Shown here: positions 34,915 to 47,032 of the stretch, one piece after another | Position numbering within the stretch: position 1 is the stretch's first letter | Layout: every line of letters starts with the position of its first letter | Assembly (NCBI GenBank): GCA_001557505.1 | Contig: LSAX01000011.1 | Span: 496,001-560,000 of the forward strand | Origin: Reticulascus tulasneorum | Taxonomy: Eukaryota; Ascomycota; Sordariomycetes; Glomerellales; Reticulascaceae | Direction: 5' to 3' | DNA: 64,000 nucleotides | Notes under the pieces: model-generated | What the model saw: the letters and a program-made list of their open reading frames with translations, nothing else | Database searches by the model: none | What the model was told of the DNA's origin: nothing | Made by a program: the position numbers and the translations under genes

Positions 34915-35847
34915 TCACAAAGCCGAATCTCCTGCGGCCCAATACAAGTCCAATATCCGGGCGCGGTGCCTCACCAAGCCGGGGAACTCGCTCACAATCT
35001 CTCCAAGCCGCGCATCCGCCCACCCCAGCCCCTCATCCAGGACGAGATGGGTGTACGCAAACACGGCCGCGTCGAAGAGCGTGGGGCCCTTGCTCCCGAA
35101 GAACCACTTCTCCTCGCCCAGCAGCGTGGCCAGGGCCTCAAAGGCCGCCTTCGCCTCGCTGTACAGCCGCCGTGCGTCGACGAAGGCTGTGCGTGTGGAT
35201 TTGAGGATCTCTGCTTCGGCGGCGTGGCGGACTTGGTGGAGGACGGTTCTGTGGACGACGAGGGAGCTGGAGACGGGGGAGATGTACAGACGCTGGAGAA
35301 GGGGGTGGTTCTGCGGGGAGAGATAGAGGGCGTAGAGCTGGAGGTTTGTTAGCGGGCTAGATCTGGGAGGAAACGGAGGCGACGTGCGTACCCAGGCATT
35401 ACGTATTCGATGATCCAGGAGGGATTGGTACGCATCCAACCTCAGACTAGATACCTCGTCCGCCGTCGCGGTACCATGCTCAGCAGCCCACTTATACAGC
35501 TTCTGGCCAGCCACCGGCACATGCGCCCCGGGGCTCGAGGCGCCCGGGAGGAGGAAGGGCAGCGAGCCGGAGGGCGAGGCGTGGTTATTCGACGGGACGA
35601 CGACGAACTCGACGCCGGATATCCTCAAGTACGTCTGCCACTTCAGACACGAGGGGTTGAAGCTCGGCCTGCCGCGGGCGGCATCCTGATCGCTGGCGAA
35701 GACGAACAGCGTGGGGAGCTCGGGGTTCGAGGGCAAGCGCGTCGGTGGGAGCTCGTTGCGGGGGTACACGTGGAGGGGAAAGAGCTTGAAGAGGCTACGG
35801 ACGGGGGCCGGGACGGCGAACCAGCCGTTTGCGTGTGGTTCGGGCAT
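34915..35847 (-). CDS. Metaxin/Sam37-like mitochondrial outer-membrane protein
   Basis: Exons 35847-35392 and 35337-34915 give 292 residues. The 54-bp intron has a CTAAC branch site and no in-frame stop, so the unspliced frame also reads through (310 residues). The N-terminal half is a GST-N-like fold (LFKLFPLHVYPRN, TLFVFASD, CLKWQTYLRISGVEFVVVPS). The C-terminal GST-C-like half carries GSKGPTLFDAAVFAYTHLVLDEG, close to the metaxin/SAM signature. These proteins sit on the cytosolic face of the SAM complex and help insert beta-barrel proteins into the outer membrane. I see no clear C-terminal membrane anchor; the end is DLYWAAGDSAL. Assignment to Sam37 rather than a plain GST-like protein is likely but not certain. 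Confidence 0.77.
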   Translation of the reverse strand: MPEPHANGWFAVPAPVRSLFKLFPLHVYPRNELPPTRLPSNPELPTLFVFASDQDAARGRPSFNPSCLKWQTYLRISGVEFVVVPSNNHASPSGSLPFLLPGASSPGAHVPVAGQKLYKWAAEHGTATADEVSSLRLDAYQSLLDHRIRNAWVRTSPPFPPRSSPLTNLQLYALYLSPQNHPLLQRLYISPVSSSLVVHRTVLHQVRHAAEAEILKSTRTAFVDARRLYSEAKAAFEALATLLGEEKWFFGSKGPTLFDAAVFAYTHLVLDEGLGWADARLGEIVSEFPGLVRHRARILDLYWAAGDSAL

Positions 35848-38800
35848 TGTGAGAATGCAAGCGGGGGGTGGAGAGGATGCGTTCGGATGGGGGGGTTGCT
35901 GGCTGGACTGGACTGGACTGGACTACGGCGAGTGTGCCTCCTTCGGATGAAGATCCATATGAGATAGCTGCGATATCGTATTAATTGGCGATGCTTGAGG
36001 GATCCGCTAGTGTAGAGTCCATTTCAATGTCGCTCGCTCGCTAGCTACCTTGCTTGCCTCCTCGCGTCGGGACCCTGCGTCGCAAAGTTTTTGATATCGC
36101 TCGGGGTAAATCCGGCGAATTGCTCCACCTGGCAGCTTGGGGAAAGCTTTTCAGGGTTCCTAATCGCTGGGGGGGTTCGGCTCTTTCGGGCCAGCTTACA
36201 GTAAGGTGAGTACTTACAGTATCCCTACCCAAGCTGGTGGAAGGGTGCCCTGTCAGGCTGTCATGGAGCTTTCTACTATGTACCTACCTTATGCCCGAGA
36301 GGGGGGCAATTTGGGGGTGAAGGTAGGTACCATATGGCGAGGCGAGACGAGAGTTGTCACAGGCATGCTCAATGACACGAAAATCACATGCATTTCGCCG
36401 CCGGGTTTTCTGCTGCAAGCACTTAAACAACCCTTTCACATTTTGGCTCGGACGGGAAAAGCGACTTGGAGAGAGACAGAGAGAGGGAGAGAGTCTAGGG
36501 ACCTGAAGCTCCGAGGTCCACGCAATCCGGCCTAGCTATTTCCTCGCCTTGCCTCCCCTCTCTGTCTCTCTGTCTCTCGCCCCTCTTGAAATGAACGGAA
36601 AGTGAGAGGACGAGAAGAAAATAATAATCCAACCTTCGCGGACTAGTGCTTCCCCAAGGCGAGAACAGAAGTAGTTCCGAGGCCGGCCAGCGGTCCACTT
36701 TGACGGAAATTCTCATACCGAGGGGAATCCGGCGGGTGGGACAGCGAGAAGTAGTGCATAATTTAGCTGTGGGCACCAGCAGCAGCGGAGGGAAAAATCC
36801 ACTTCGTTCGAGAAATCCCGACATGTTCCGCGATAATTTGAGGCGAGCTTCGAGAAAGAGCGGGCGCTTGTTGCTGAGTCGAGCATCTGGCGGCGGAGAA
36901 ACACTGGTGAGAATATGGATCCACGAATTTCGTCCCACTTGTTTTTTTCCCCTTAGTCGAACGCAGAGTGTGTCGATGGCCGTTTGCTTCGGGGTCTTTT
37001 TCCGTGATGCCCTCAGCTTAGACTTCTCGATCTCGAACTCGAACCGCACACACGTAACAGGGACAGGCAGGGGGGGGACCAAACTCTCAGCACTGCAGAG
37101 TTTGATCCGTCTCCCTGTGATGAAGAGATAGAGTTCACCACCCGAACAAACCTGCATCTGCAACCCTCAGACACTCGAAGCCACTGACGGTTTTTCTTGT
37201 TTTTTGTCTCTGACAATTCCGTCTGTATGATAAATTTGCATGTGGATCGCAGCCCGCATCCAGGTCTCGTTCGGTTTGCTGCTCACTAATTGGAAGGGTG
37301 AGGGGGGCCAACTGTACTCCGTACTCTGCACTAATGAACTATATGCATACATACTAGGTGTCAGGTAGTAAATCATCGAGAGATATTGTGGTTCTTTTCC
37401 GGTACTGCGGACCTTTCGCTACTAATTACACGAGAGGCACCGTACGACGTATGCAGGATCGAGAGAGAGACGACTGCATCCCCAGGTCTCACACCGCAAC
37501 GAGAGATCCACTGCGGAGAATATAATCCAAAAGTCGCTGTACAAGCAAAACCCGCCCACCGTCTCTAAGTTCTCCCCTCGGCCAGGCCCCTCCATCGCCT
37601 AAACCCCACACTCTGCTCACCAAGCACGAACCAGCAAAAAGCGCCCCCCATTCAAGCATTCCCCAATGTAGCGCTTCCGGTCACTCGAGCCGCTGATCCG
37701 TTTGCTTTCGCTACTTTCACAACGCAACAACCGAGAGGGACCATGGCTGGTACTGGGGGTGACGCGAGGTCAAAGGTTAAAGGTACAGGTACAAATCATT
37801 TCCTCATTAGACCAAGGCGAGGGCTTGCCGCAACGCCAATCCCCCCCCTCGTCCCCCATACCGAACCGGCATAAACCGCCTATCTCTCCAGGGCGCCCCT
37901 CCCCCCCATCTGGGTGTGATCCAAGGTGCCTTGACCTGTGTGTGGGCGATATGGGAACGACGGTGGGCTTGGGGGGGGGGGTGGTCTGGCCTATGACGCC
38001 GAAGCATCTACCCCCCATTTCTTTCGGACCTATTATCGCGTTTATTGGGGAAACTGAGGTCATGGATCTGACGAAGAAGGTAAAGGGAATTTTAAGTGCC
38101 ACGGCGGACGGACGATACATACCTACTGCCGCGGCTACCTCTCTGTCCAAGGCTTCCCCAAACCGCACGAATGGGGGTCTGTCCCTGTATGTGTCTCTCT
38201 GTCCATCGCCGCCGCTTGCTCATCGTGTACTTCCTTGGTTGCCTTACCAAAACCAAACTTACTAGTTAACATTCTGTTGGCTTATTCTTTTATCCTTCTC
38301 GTCGCCATCGGCGTCGTCGACATTCTCTTCTTCTTCTCCTCCTTCCCTCTCCTCCAGCTGCTTCTCACTCGTAACCCTCTCATCTCGCTTCCGTGTCCTT
38401 CGTCATCCCTTTGCAGGTCACCTTGAGCTGCCGCCGAGACAGAGAGACGGATCAAGCCTAAGTGCAAGCCCATCACATCATCTCCCACGCCGCCAGCCTT
38501 CTTTGGTACATCCCACACGCAGGCTACCCCCCATCTCCCCGTCCGTGCCTCGAACCAGCCTGTCGTCCTGCCTGGCTTATATCGCCCTGTTCCTACCACC
38601 ACCACCAACGCCTCCTCCACCACCACCACCACAAGCAGCAAACACCAGTCACACCAAAGTCTACATATTGCCTTGTGCCCCGGTGACCGCCAGTGTCTCA
38701 CCTCCCCTTTGCCTACCTCCTCTTCCTGTCTTATCACACGCTATCGAGAAGCAAAAGGAGAAGGAAGAAAAGCAACCCGGCTTCGAGACAGCGAGCTTGT

Positions 38801-39212
38801 TTTGCCAAAACCAATATTCAGTCAATATTCTAGCGATAGTACCTTGTCGTTTTTAGCCTGTCACCGGCTCCTGTCCCACGACGCACTCTAATCCGCCAAG
38901 TTCCCGTCCACGGCTCAACGAGAGGCTATTAGAGAGGGCCTCGCATGACTTTGCGCCGTTTCTGATTTCTGCCTCGCATCCACCCTCGACTATTCTCGTC
39001 CCAATAAACCTGCCAGGTCTCACTTAGAGAGGAGATCGACAAAGCGTCTTGTACCCTTTGGATCTGCATCTTCCAGGTTGCCCGAGGTCTATTACAAGCA
39101 AATACCCCCAGTACCCCAATTACTTTCGACTTCCGAAGCTTCCTGTCCTTCTTGCCACTCGACAACTTTTTCGAAAGCACAAAGTGTCATTTCACGAGTC
39201 GAACCGCCCAAG
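35848..39212. other. Gene-poor 3.4-kb region with simple repeats and a long leader
   Basis: Upstream of the metaxin-like gene (-) and of the 76-residue gene (+). It holds a short ACTGG tandem near 35909-35932, a GA-rich tract around 36472-36495, an 11-G run at 37971-37981, and long CT-rich tracts at 38285-38440. The CT tracts are typical of a fungal promoter and 5' leader. Several short frames exist, but none shows protein-like composition or a known family. Confidence 0.5.
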
Positions 39213-39443
39213 ATGAATGCACCGATCCAGTCTCCAATGCAGCAAAATGCTGGCTCAAACATGTCCTCCATGACATCGTCGACCCGCCAGTCGCCGTCGA
39301 ACAAAATTGCACCGCCGCCACCATCCAACATGAATGCCCCTTCGACCGATGCGTTCTTGAGAGACTTTACTCTCGTCGCAGAGGCTGCGAAACGAGCACA
39401 AATGGCAGTCATGATGCGGGACTTTGAGAGCTGTGGCCTATGA
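39213..39443 (+). CDS. Small protein of 76 residues
   Basis: An ATG in good context (CAAGATGAA) opens a frame of 76 codons. The first ~45 residues are Met/Asn/Pro/Ser-rich and look disordered (MNAPIQSPMQQNA). The last 27 form an amphipathic helix: AFLRDFTLVAEAAKRAQMAV, then MMRDFESCGL. The contrast between a plain N-terminus and a dense helical C-terminus, the start context and the long CT-rich region upstream suggest a real gene. I have the impression that similar short proteins with this helix occur in other ascomycetes, but I cannot confirm it. Function is unknown; no signal peptide, membrane segment or metal site is visible. Confidence 0.6.
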   Translation: MNAPIQSPMQQNAGSNMSSMTSSTRQSPSNKIAPPPPSNMNAPSTDAFLRDFTLVAEAAKRAQMAVMMRDFESCGL

Positions 39444-40163
39444 TACTCGCTCGGTCGATCCTCGTTTTTCTTTTACTTGGAGAGGGCCATCCACGCCTTG
39501 AAAGATATATTGATAAGCGTTTCCGGAACCAGGCGGGCCCTCAGATCTCGCGGATCTGCGGGCTGTCGTGCTGTTGGGGTTTATTCAGGGGGGCTTGGAG
39601 CTCGCTAGCTCTCGATATACAAATGGTCAACGGTTACACAAAAGCCCAATGCCAGTCTTGTCCTCGAGGACGGATCTTCACCAACTTCACCTATCTAATA
39701 CTAGACGGTTCGGGGTCAGCGGTTTGAGTCCGGGATGGTTGGGCCGGTTTATCCTTGGGGTGGGTTCAGCGATGTGTTAGAAACGATACTCCCCTGTTCG
39801 AGGCTTTCCTCTCCTCATTACTTATTTTTTGGCGTACGATTCTACGGGTTGAATTTCTGGAGGGGGCATATCAATAGCATTGTGGGAAACGGATGGGTGT
39901 CGGAGGAGTCATTTGGAAATATCTATTGCCGGCGGAAGGGGATGCGTTTTGGCTCTGTATCAATACCAATTTGCAAGATGGCCTTTTTATTCCACTAGAT
40001 CTTACATCATTAGCCAGATTTTGGCAATATCAACACTTTTCAAAAAGCTCATTTTCTCCCTTTCCTCCCAAGGTTTCGCCGTTTCTGCATTTGGGTAGAC
40101 CGCTCAGCCGGAGGACACTTATTCACCCTGCAATTTATACAACAAAAAGATGTGCGCAATATC
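39444..40163. other. Convergent intergenic region
   Basis: This holds the 3' flank of the small protein gene, perhaps a long 3' UTR, and the 3' end of the dehydrogenase gene. No further gene is supported. Confidence 0.5.
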
Positions 40164-41059
40164 TCACATCTTGGCCAGCAACCCCACACCACCATCCACG
40201 GTGATCGTAGCCCCGTTAATATAAGCCCTATCCCAAAGGTTAGCAAATGCCTCCGATCTCCGTCACGTTCAGGGAGAGCCCACTCACCCAGCACGACCGG
40301 CCAGGAACAAGCACGTCCCCGCCACATCCTCCGGCGTCCCGGTCCTCCCCAGCGGGTTCTCGCCCTCGATCACGTCCCGCATCGTATCGAGCACGCTCTT
40401 CAACATCTTCGTCTCGAACGGCCCGCATGCCACCGTGTTACTCGTGATCCCCCGCGGCCCCAGCTCCCGTGCCATCGCCCGGCTGAGATGATGCAGCCCG
40501 GCCTTGCTCGCGCTGTACGCAAAGTTGCTCAAGACCGGCACGCGCAGCGCGTCGATGCTGCCGATGTGTATCACCCGCGCCGGATCGCTCTTGCTCGCTG
40601 CCTTTTCCAGCAACGGGGTGGCGAGCTGGGTGAGTGTGAATACCCGATGTAGGTTCAGCGTCAGCAGCTTCGTCCACGCCTGGTCCGGGTACGAATCCCA
40701 AGACTCGCCCCATGAGGCGCCCGAGTTGTTGATCAGCACATGCAGCTTGCCATCCGTCTCGGCGATGGAGGCGATGAGGCGCTGGCAATCCTCCAGCTTC
40801 TGCAGGTCCGCGGGGACAGCCACGGCGGAGCCGGGGCCGAGGGCGTTGAGCTCCGACGCGGCTTTCTCGCAGGCTGGGCCGTCACGCGACGAGACGTAGA
40901 CTTTGCAGCCGTTGGCGACGAAGCCTTCTGAGATCATGCGCCCGATGCCCTTCGCGCCGCCCGTCACCAGGACGATTTTGTTCTGGTTGCGTTAGAACGG
41001 CATAGAAAAGCGTCTTCCGTGGGAGGTACCTTGACATTGAACAGCGATGAGACATCCAT
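40164..41059 (-). CDS. Short-chain dehydrogenase/reductase
   Basis: Exons 41059-41030 (30 nt), 40982-40288 and 40227-40164 encode 262 residues. The first exon gives only MDVSSLFNVK and is followed by a 47-bp intron. The last exon supplies the C-terminus AYINGATITVDGGVGLLAKM. The Rossmann-fold signatures of classical SDRs are all present: TGGAKGIGR for NAD(P) binding, NNSGA, LNLHRVF, the catalytic serine in IGSID, and Y-S-A-S-K. The sequence resembles the fungal subgroup often labelled 3-oxoacyl-ACP-reductase-like or RhlG-like. The substrate is unknown. An arginine in the loop YVSSRDG suggests NADP(H) preference (inference). No cluster partner is adjacent. Confidence 0.9.
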
Positions 41060-42375
41060 ATTCGAATCTCTGTTGGTTCGTGATTGGACTGTTCTATGTG
41101 AGAAACTGCATGAAGCTTGTACTCTGTATCTGCGAGGATGCAGAGTGCTCACATACGTATTCGGTGCTGAAGCATGGAACGTCGAGTTTGTCGTCTTACA
41201 TGAGCCGAGGCTCCTCGCTGATGATAAGAAACATGTTCCAGATCATATATACAAGTATCAGCACACTAAACTAGCCCATGTTTAAGTATCTACCATCAGA
41301 GTAAAGTAGTATCATCCTTGAATGAAATCTCACAGACCCACCTGAAATTCATCGGTTCCATCGTAATCATTTACTTTGATCCGAACAAGCTGCTTCACCG
41401 AGCAGATCTCAGATTTAGCTGAAAATGCCAGATCAACGAAAACCTTGCTTGGCCATCTAATAACCGGGTGATGTGTGATGCACAGATACGAGCTGCATAG
41501 GGAGGTCCCCGATCTCATTGGGAGCGGACGGCACGCCTCGCAGCATGCAGAACACCGCTGAGCTGTCCTCCACTCGTTTGCTTGCCCCAAATTACGATGC
41601 TACGGTGCGCACACCGGTGCATGGCAAGATTGCCGATAGATGTAGGCTCGATGATGCTGTTTATGAAAGCTCGCACTCGGGAGGATAATATCATAGGCAT
41701 CTGGTCGAGTACTCGGGGCTGATTTTGAGTTTCATATTCTTCGGAATCCCTGATGAGATATTATCCCCTCCCAATCAACTGGAAATCCATCGATCGCTAC
41801 TGGAAGTTTGGGTAAAGTTCAACCGCCTCGGTCTTCTATCACCCGTTGCCCAACCCTCCACTACCAGAGATTCTGCCATGTGGCTTACACAGACACATGC
41901 AACTTCTGAATGGCCATCGAGCCGGGTTATCTAGCCTCTCAAAACCCAGCATTCCGAAAGTATGACCCTAAGTGGCTGGGTCTCCCATACCCAGTATTGT
42001 CATTGGGATGGATTGTGTAGCCTCATCACTCGGTTGGCTATGAATCCCGACTGCTGCATGAGCCCATCACCTGAGGACTTCATTCGTGTTCCATACTTCA
42101 ACGAAATGGGCCTAAGGAGATGTTGGCGATGTTTCTGGAGGTCGTGACGTGGCTTATCTCGTCAGGAGATTATCATGGAAGCGCTTTAAGCCTCCCAAGA
42201 TATCTGAGTAGATTTCTCGCATCTCTAGAGCCAAATATACAGCGAGAAAGTAGCTCATCGTAGTAGCCAACTCGGCTTGTCCCAGTGAACCTCCTCTTTG
42301 CGATCACTCTTCTCAGCTCTGTTCTGGAATCGGGTCCATTAGCTCAACTCAGCATCGTCGATAACCGTCTTTAGA
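41060..42375. other. Divergent intergenic region
   Basis: This lies upstream of the SDR gene (-) and the coiled-coil gene (+). No gene, RNA or repeat is recognised. Confidence 0.5.
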
Positions 42376-44307
42376 ATGCAAAAAAGCAGCTCGCGGAGAC
42401 CAGCGAAGGATCCACATAGCCGGACGCCCACGGCTTCCAAACCTCACAAGAGGACAAGTGAACAGGGCAGTTCCAGCAGCAAAGTTGTGGCACCTTCGCA
42501 CCATGTCTCTCCTAGATATAAAAACGCTACCACCGAGTATCAGCACGAGGACCCGGGACCGTCAAATAAGTCCAAGTCGCACAAGACAACACGCAGAGAG
42601 GGGGATTCCAGTGTCCATGGAAGTCATCAACCGCCCAGTATCTTCGGCGGGCCTCAGGGTGCCGCAGAAGGGCATCAACTTGAAGATCCTTCTCTTAGCA
42701 GTCACCCCGGGACACGCAATCCTTTCAGCCCAATGAGCCATGTCTCTTACGTCAGTGAAGAGGACGAATCTGCCGATTCTTATGCCCCAACACGGCTGAC
42801 GGAGTTGTCCTCTGTAGTATCAGCGACTACGCAACAGGAAGGTAGCGAAGCGTCTTGGACGGGTAAGTCTCGTACTGTGCAGAGAAAGGGTGGTTCCACA
42901 ACGACCCAATCCGCAGACCATCACGACTCTTATGGCTTGTCATCGCGTTACGAGTCTCCGCAGCGTGTAAGCAAATCATCTAGACCACAGCCAGGAGGGA
43001 GCACAGTTGAATATGAGAGCGATTCAGAAGGAACACAACGTGGACATGATCTTCGACCATCTGATGGTTCGAGCAGGGACTCGATCCGCGGGCCAAAGAA
43101 CTTATACAATGCCTCCTATGAAACCGATACTGGCACTGAGAATTATCCGCACTCAGAATCCCTCGGTCGACGGGGGTCGGAGGCACATGAATATAGAAGC
43201 AACATGTCTAGCGCTTCTTCGGCATGGGGCGAAGTTGCGCCCTACCAAGGAGGACAGGTTGGACTAAGAAGGCAGAGTATCCGAGGAGTAGCACCGACAC
43301 GCACCATGTCATGTAAGGACCTATCTTCTTACCTACCGTCACACCCTTTGAACTGACTAGAGATAGTCCCTGCCACAACCACGGACTCTGTCGTTGTCCC
43401 GGGATACGTGGCTGACAGATTCGTCGGACACGCAACCCAGCTAATAGCCCAGACCATTGATGCGGAAAAGAAGAACGCCGCCTCAAAAACCGGGCTCAAG
43501 TATGAGCAAAGAATCAACGCTAGGATGGCAGACGAGCTCCAGGCGGAACGGACCAAAGTGGTAGAGTTGGAGCGGCATCATCGTGAGCAACAAACAATCA
43601 TTGCGAACCAGGTAGCCTGGCTCGAAGATGCTCGGCAAGAAGCCAAGGAATGGCGAAGCAGATTTGACAGCAGCCAGGGGTCTATAACGCGCCTCCAGGC
43701 GCAGCTCAGATCCGCGGAGACTGAGTTGCGCGAGAGCATTGCGCTAGTAGAGGAGTTCCAAGCTCAACAAGCTCAAGAGCTAGATGAGTCGGAAAGTACA
43801 GCGTACGAGCTCTCCCGAGCCCAAGAAGATCGGGATGCGCTGCAGCTCCAGCTCGACTCAATGGCGTTGGATAACTCAAGCCTCGGCAGGAAGCTGGAAG
43901 AAAAGAGAAGAGAAAGAGATAGATTGAGGACTGAGCGAGACACACTGCAATCCCAACTCAAATCAGTTGAATGGGACAACTGGGACCTCAGCAAAAAGCT
44001 TGGCGACAAAAGAAAAGAAGTAGAAAAGCTGAATAAGGACCTCAAACGGGCCCATGCAGAAGTACAGAACAGCCAAGGCGCTCAGGCTGAAGCCATGGAC
44101 CTGGCCGGTGGATTGAGAGACGACCTGGAAAGCTGCCAAAAGGACCGAGATAAAAATCAGCAGATCATTCGCCATCTGGAGTTCAGGCTACATGAACATC
44201 AAGACCGGATTGAGGCTGGACTGCTCAGTGAGGAGCAGCAGTCCGCTGAGAATATGTATGCTATTTCTTGGCTTACATTCTGCTTGAGACAAAACTCGGC
44301 CGTTTGA
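42376..44307 (+). CDS. Ser-rich coiled-coil protein, unrecognised family
   Basis: Exons 42376-43312 and 43367-44307 give 625 residues. The 54-bp intron runs from GTAAGG to GATAG and keeps the frame (ACC ATG TCA T / TC CCT). Residues 1-315 are disordered, Ser/His/Arg-rich and full of potential phosphorylation sites. After a short block (PGYVADRFVGHATQLIAQTI), residues about 350-610 form one long coiled coil of heptad-rich, charged sequence (RDALQLQLDSMALDNSSL, RDRLRTERDTLQSQL). The protein is probably a structural or scaffold protein. The family is not recognised. The 3' end is not certain, because a GTATGC donor-like site near 44254 could lead to a further exon. Confidence 0.65.
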
Positions 44308-45379
44308 ACGTAGTGGTGGTTTATATAACCTTCATCCCAATGAAACCTCACTGCTCTTTTTTCTCACTTGCACTACCAAAATCATGACTTCAAATAACAC
44401 GTACTACGTACCTAGTAGATGAGCTATTACGCAGCTGTAAGAAAGGTACGCGCTTAGTCTCGGACCTTTTAATTCTTTTGTTTCGTATTTTTCCTTTGTC
44501 TCTTCTCCATTCTACTCTCTTCTGCCTTTATCAACAGACAGGGCATCGCAATGATAACTATTAGGTAGTCACCTACCTATGTACTTACTTACCATGGGTG
44601 CCAGGTAAACACATAATTTGTAACTGTTGAAAAATTGCCTACCTCTAGAGAACTCCGGTTGCAGATCCGAGTCATGCTCGTTGCATAGGGTCTTCATTCA
44701 CATGGAACAGAAACGGAACATGTCAGACGGGGCCAACCTGCACCCTACAGTAGTGCTGTGGAAACAAACCCCTTGGTAGATTGGTCCAAGGCGGCAGCGA
44801 TCTAGCCCTACCACGGAGTCTAGTGTGCTCGCAAACTCAGCCCTCTCCACAAATTCCTTGGTGCAGTCAACGGCATCGCCTTTGCAGTCTTGGCCTATCA
44901 CGAAGTTCAATGCCGGTAGTGGTGTGGTTGCCACCTCTCAGCTGAGAACCGGCGGCCAGCCCCCAATGCGAAGTACAGTGGTGCTCCAGTCTGGGACTTT
45001 GATCTGACCTCCCACGTACGCCGTTTTTATATTCTCCCCATGCATTTGCCTGCCGTGGCTGACTGACTTGGCTTTGGTGGCTGAAAGTAGGCAACGCCAT
45101 TCGCCATGCCAACAAATGAAATGGCCTTGATCTTCAGCCCAGTTGTGCGGGCAGCTTCCCAGAATAGGAGATATTCAGGCTTGTGCGACACCACTGTAGC
45201 TGAGCTTTACCCAATCCAGGGGCGAAGCTGCGATCATAAAGACAGCTGATGGCCGCTTCTTTGGTGTACTCTGAGAGCTCTGATCGGAGTCTGACAAAAA
45301 GTCTTGTCATTCAATTGACCTCTCACCCGTGGAATCAACACATCTATATCGTTGAATCTAACCCCCCTTTGTTGTAATC
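44308..45379. other. Intergenic region between two plus-strand genes
   Basis: This includes the probable promoter of the fasciclin gene. No gene, repeat or RNA is recognised. Confidence 0.5.
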
Positions 45380-46735
45380 ATGCGTTTTCTTGAGACATCT
45401 GCGCTCTGTTTGGGCATTGCCCAAGCTGTATACTCTCAGGGCACCCAGGATAGTCTCGGCGCCTCACTGTCCAGATACCCAGACCTGTCAGCCTTCAACG
45501 ACATCCTGGACACCTACCCAGACCTCATCGGGACTGTGCTCGACGGGAAACCAGACGGGGTAACCGTCTTGGTTCCTACCAACGAAGCATTCGAGGAGTT
45601 CCTGGAGCAATCCAATTCGACCGATGTGTCCCAGATCAAGCTTACCGACCTGCAAAAAATACTGCGTTACCATGTCCTGGACGCACCGCTAACCACGGCA
45701 AACTTCACTGTCCCCAATGGCATCACGGTGCCCACGAAGCTTAAGGATGTAGAAAACAATCTCCGTACCCCGGGCCCTGCTATGATTGACCTCTACGGGG
45801 CCGACGCGACTGGTCAGGTGCTCTACATCTCGTCGGACCCCATCGGGAAGGCGAAGTTCAGGGTCAGACAGTCGCTCTCAGGAGACAACGCCAATCTGCG
45901 TGCTGGTCTCGGCCAGACTGCCATACTCACCGGACTCGATGGTGTCTGGGACGGCGGCTCGTTCCAAGCTATCAACAGGTAAGCGTTGGTCTGTGGGCTC
46001 AGGGTGAGCCAAGATGCTGACCATCCTCAAGTATTCTTGCACCGCCAACGATATGTTCAACGACCATAAAGACCATCGGAGACAATTTGAAATCTCTTCA
46101 CGATGCCTTGGGCAAAGCAGAGTTGTGGAAAGCGCTGGATAGCCACCCCAATATAACGTGTCTCGGTCCAAACACTGCAGCTTTCGGCGCGGCAGGAAAT
46201 CCCGAGGAGTCACTCAACAAAACCGATCTTACTAACGCTTTGCTGTAAGATGTTTTGAATCCTTACAGCATGTGAACTACTCTAACTGCTGTGAAGTTTC
46301 CACACTCTTCCGTCGGTTGAATACACCAACTTTCTCCAAGATGGCGCGGAATACGTGTCACTGGCCAACCTGACCGTCAGGGTTACCATTAGAGACAACG
46401 ACATATACTTCAACGATGCCAAGGTGATCAGTCCAAACGTGCTGTAGGTTGTCTTCGCAGGAATATGTCTACTGTACATGCTGATTCTCCATAGCACAAA
46501 TAACGGGCTGATACATGTTCTTGACCGTGTCATGTCACCCAACGCGACTGGTCCACCGCCGTCATCATCCTCACCTACGTCAACCACCGCTCCCTCAACC
46601 AGCACTACCTCTAGCAGCACATCCTCCTCTAGCTCCAGTCCTACTACCACGCCTAATGCGGCGAGCGTGGTTTCCGGGAGCAAAGCTGGCTTCGGTCTCA
46701 TGGCTGTTGTTGCTGGCGCTGCAGTTCTGATGTAA
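45380..46735 (+). CDS. GPI-anchored fasciclin (FAS1) domain protein
   Basis: Four exons (45380-45978, 46032-46244, 46297-46443, 46495-46735) give 399 residues; the three introns are 51-53 bp. A signal peptide (MRFLETSALCLGIAQAVYS) precedes two FAS1 domains. The first has the H1-type box VTVLVPTNEAFEEF and the downstream ILRYHVLDAPLT. The second includes ITCLGPNTAAFGA and ends with NNGLIHVLDRVMSP, the usual FAS1 closing strand. A Ser/Thr-rich stalk follows, and then a GPI signal with a hydrophobic tail (FGLMAVVAGAAVLM). The family mediates adhesion at the cell wall or plasma membrane, and several fungal members affect development and infection. N-glycosylation sites (NST, NFT, NAT) fit an extracellular protein. 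Confidence 0.88.
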
Positions 46736-47032
46736 GAGGCTGCCGAGGCATGGAGGGATGGCTTGGGATAGCTTGGGAACATAAAAAGGTATTTGGGAAA
46801 AGCAGTGTCACAATCTCTTCAAATATGAACGCGAATGTGTTCTTTTAATTATTGGGTATCTACCAATACGCAGTTCAACCAAGGAAAGAAGCAACGCTAA
46901 ATGCAAGATGATGTCTACCCAGACCGTGCATCCTCTCGTCGCCATGCTATATGCGTTGCCAGCCATCCCAGCCCCTTTTGACAACGCGCCAGTCTCAGAT
47001 GCAATTACATTCAATGTCATGGAGTTAGGGAA
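46736..47032. other. Short convergent spacer
   Basis: About 300 bp separates the 3' ends of the fasciclin gene and the cysteine-rich GPI protein gene. Both terminators must lie here; I see no distinct element. Confidence 0.5.

Noticed and set aside
36495..37163. 222-codon frame on the minus strand in the gene-poor region
   Set aside because: The composition is erratic, it overlaps a GA/CT-rich repeat, and no motif is recognised.
43045..43085. tRNA-like T-arm sequence (GGTTCGAGC...)
   Set aside because: It falls within a coding exon and no anticodon or acceptor stem can be paired around it. No confident tRNA was found in the window.
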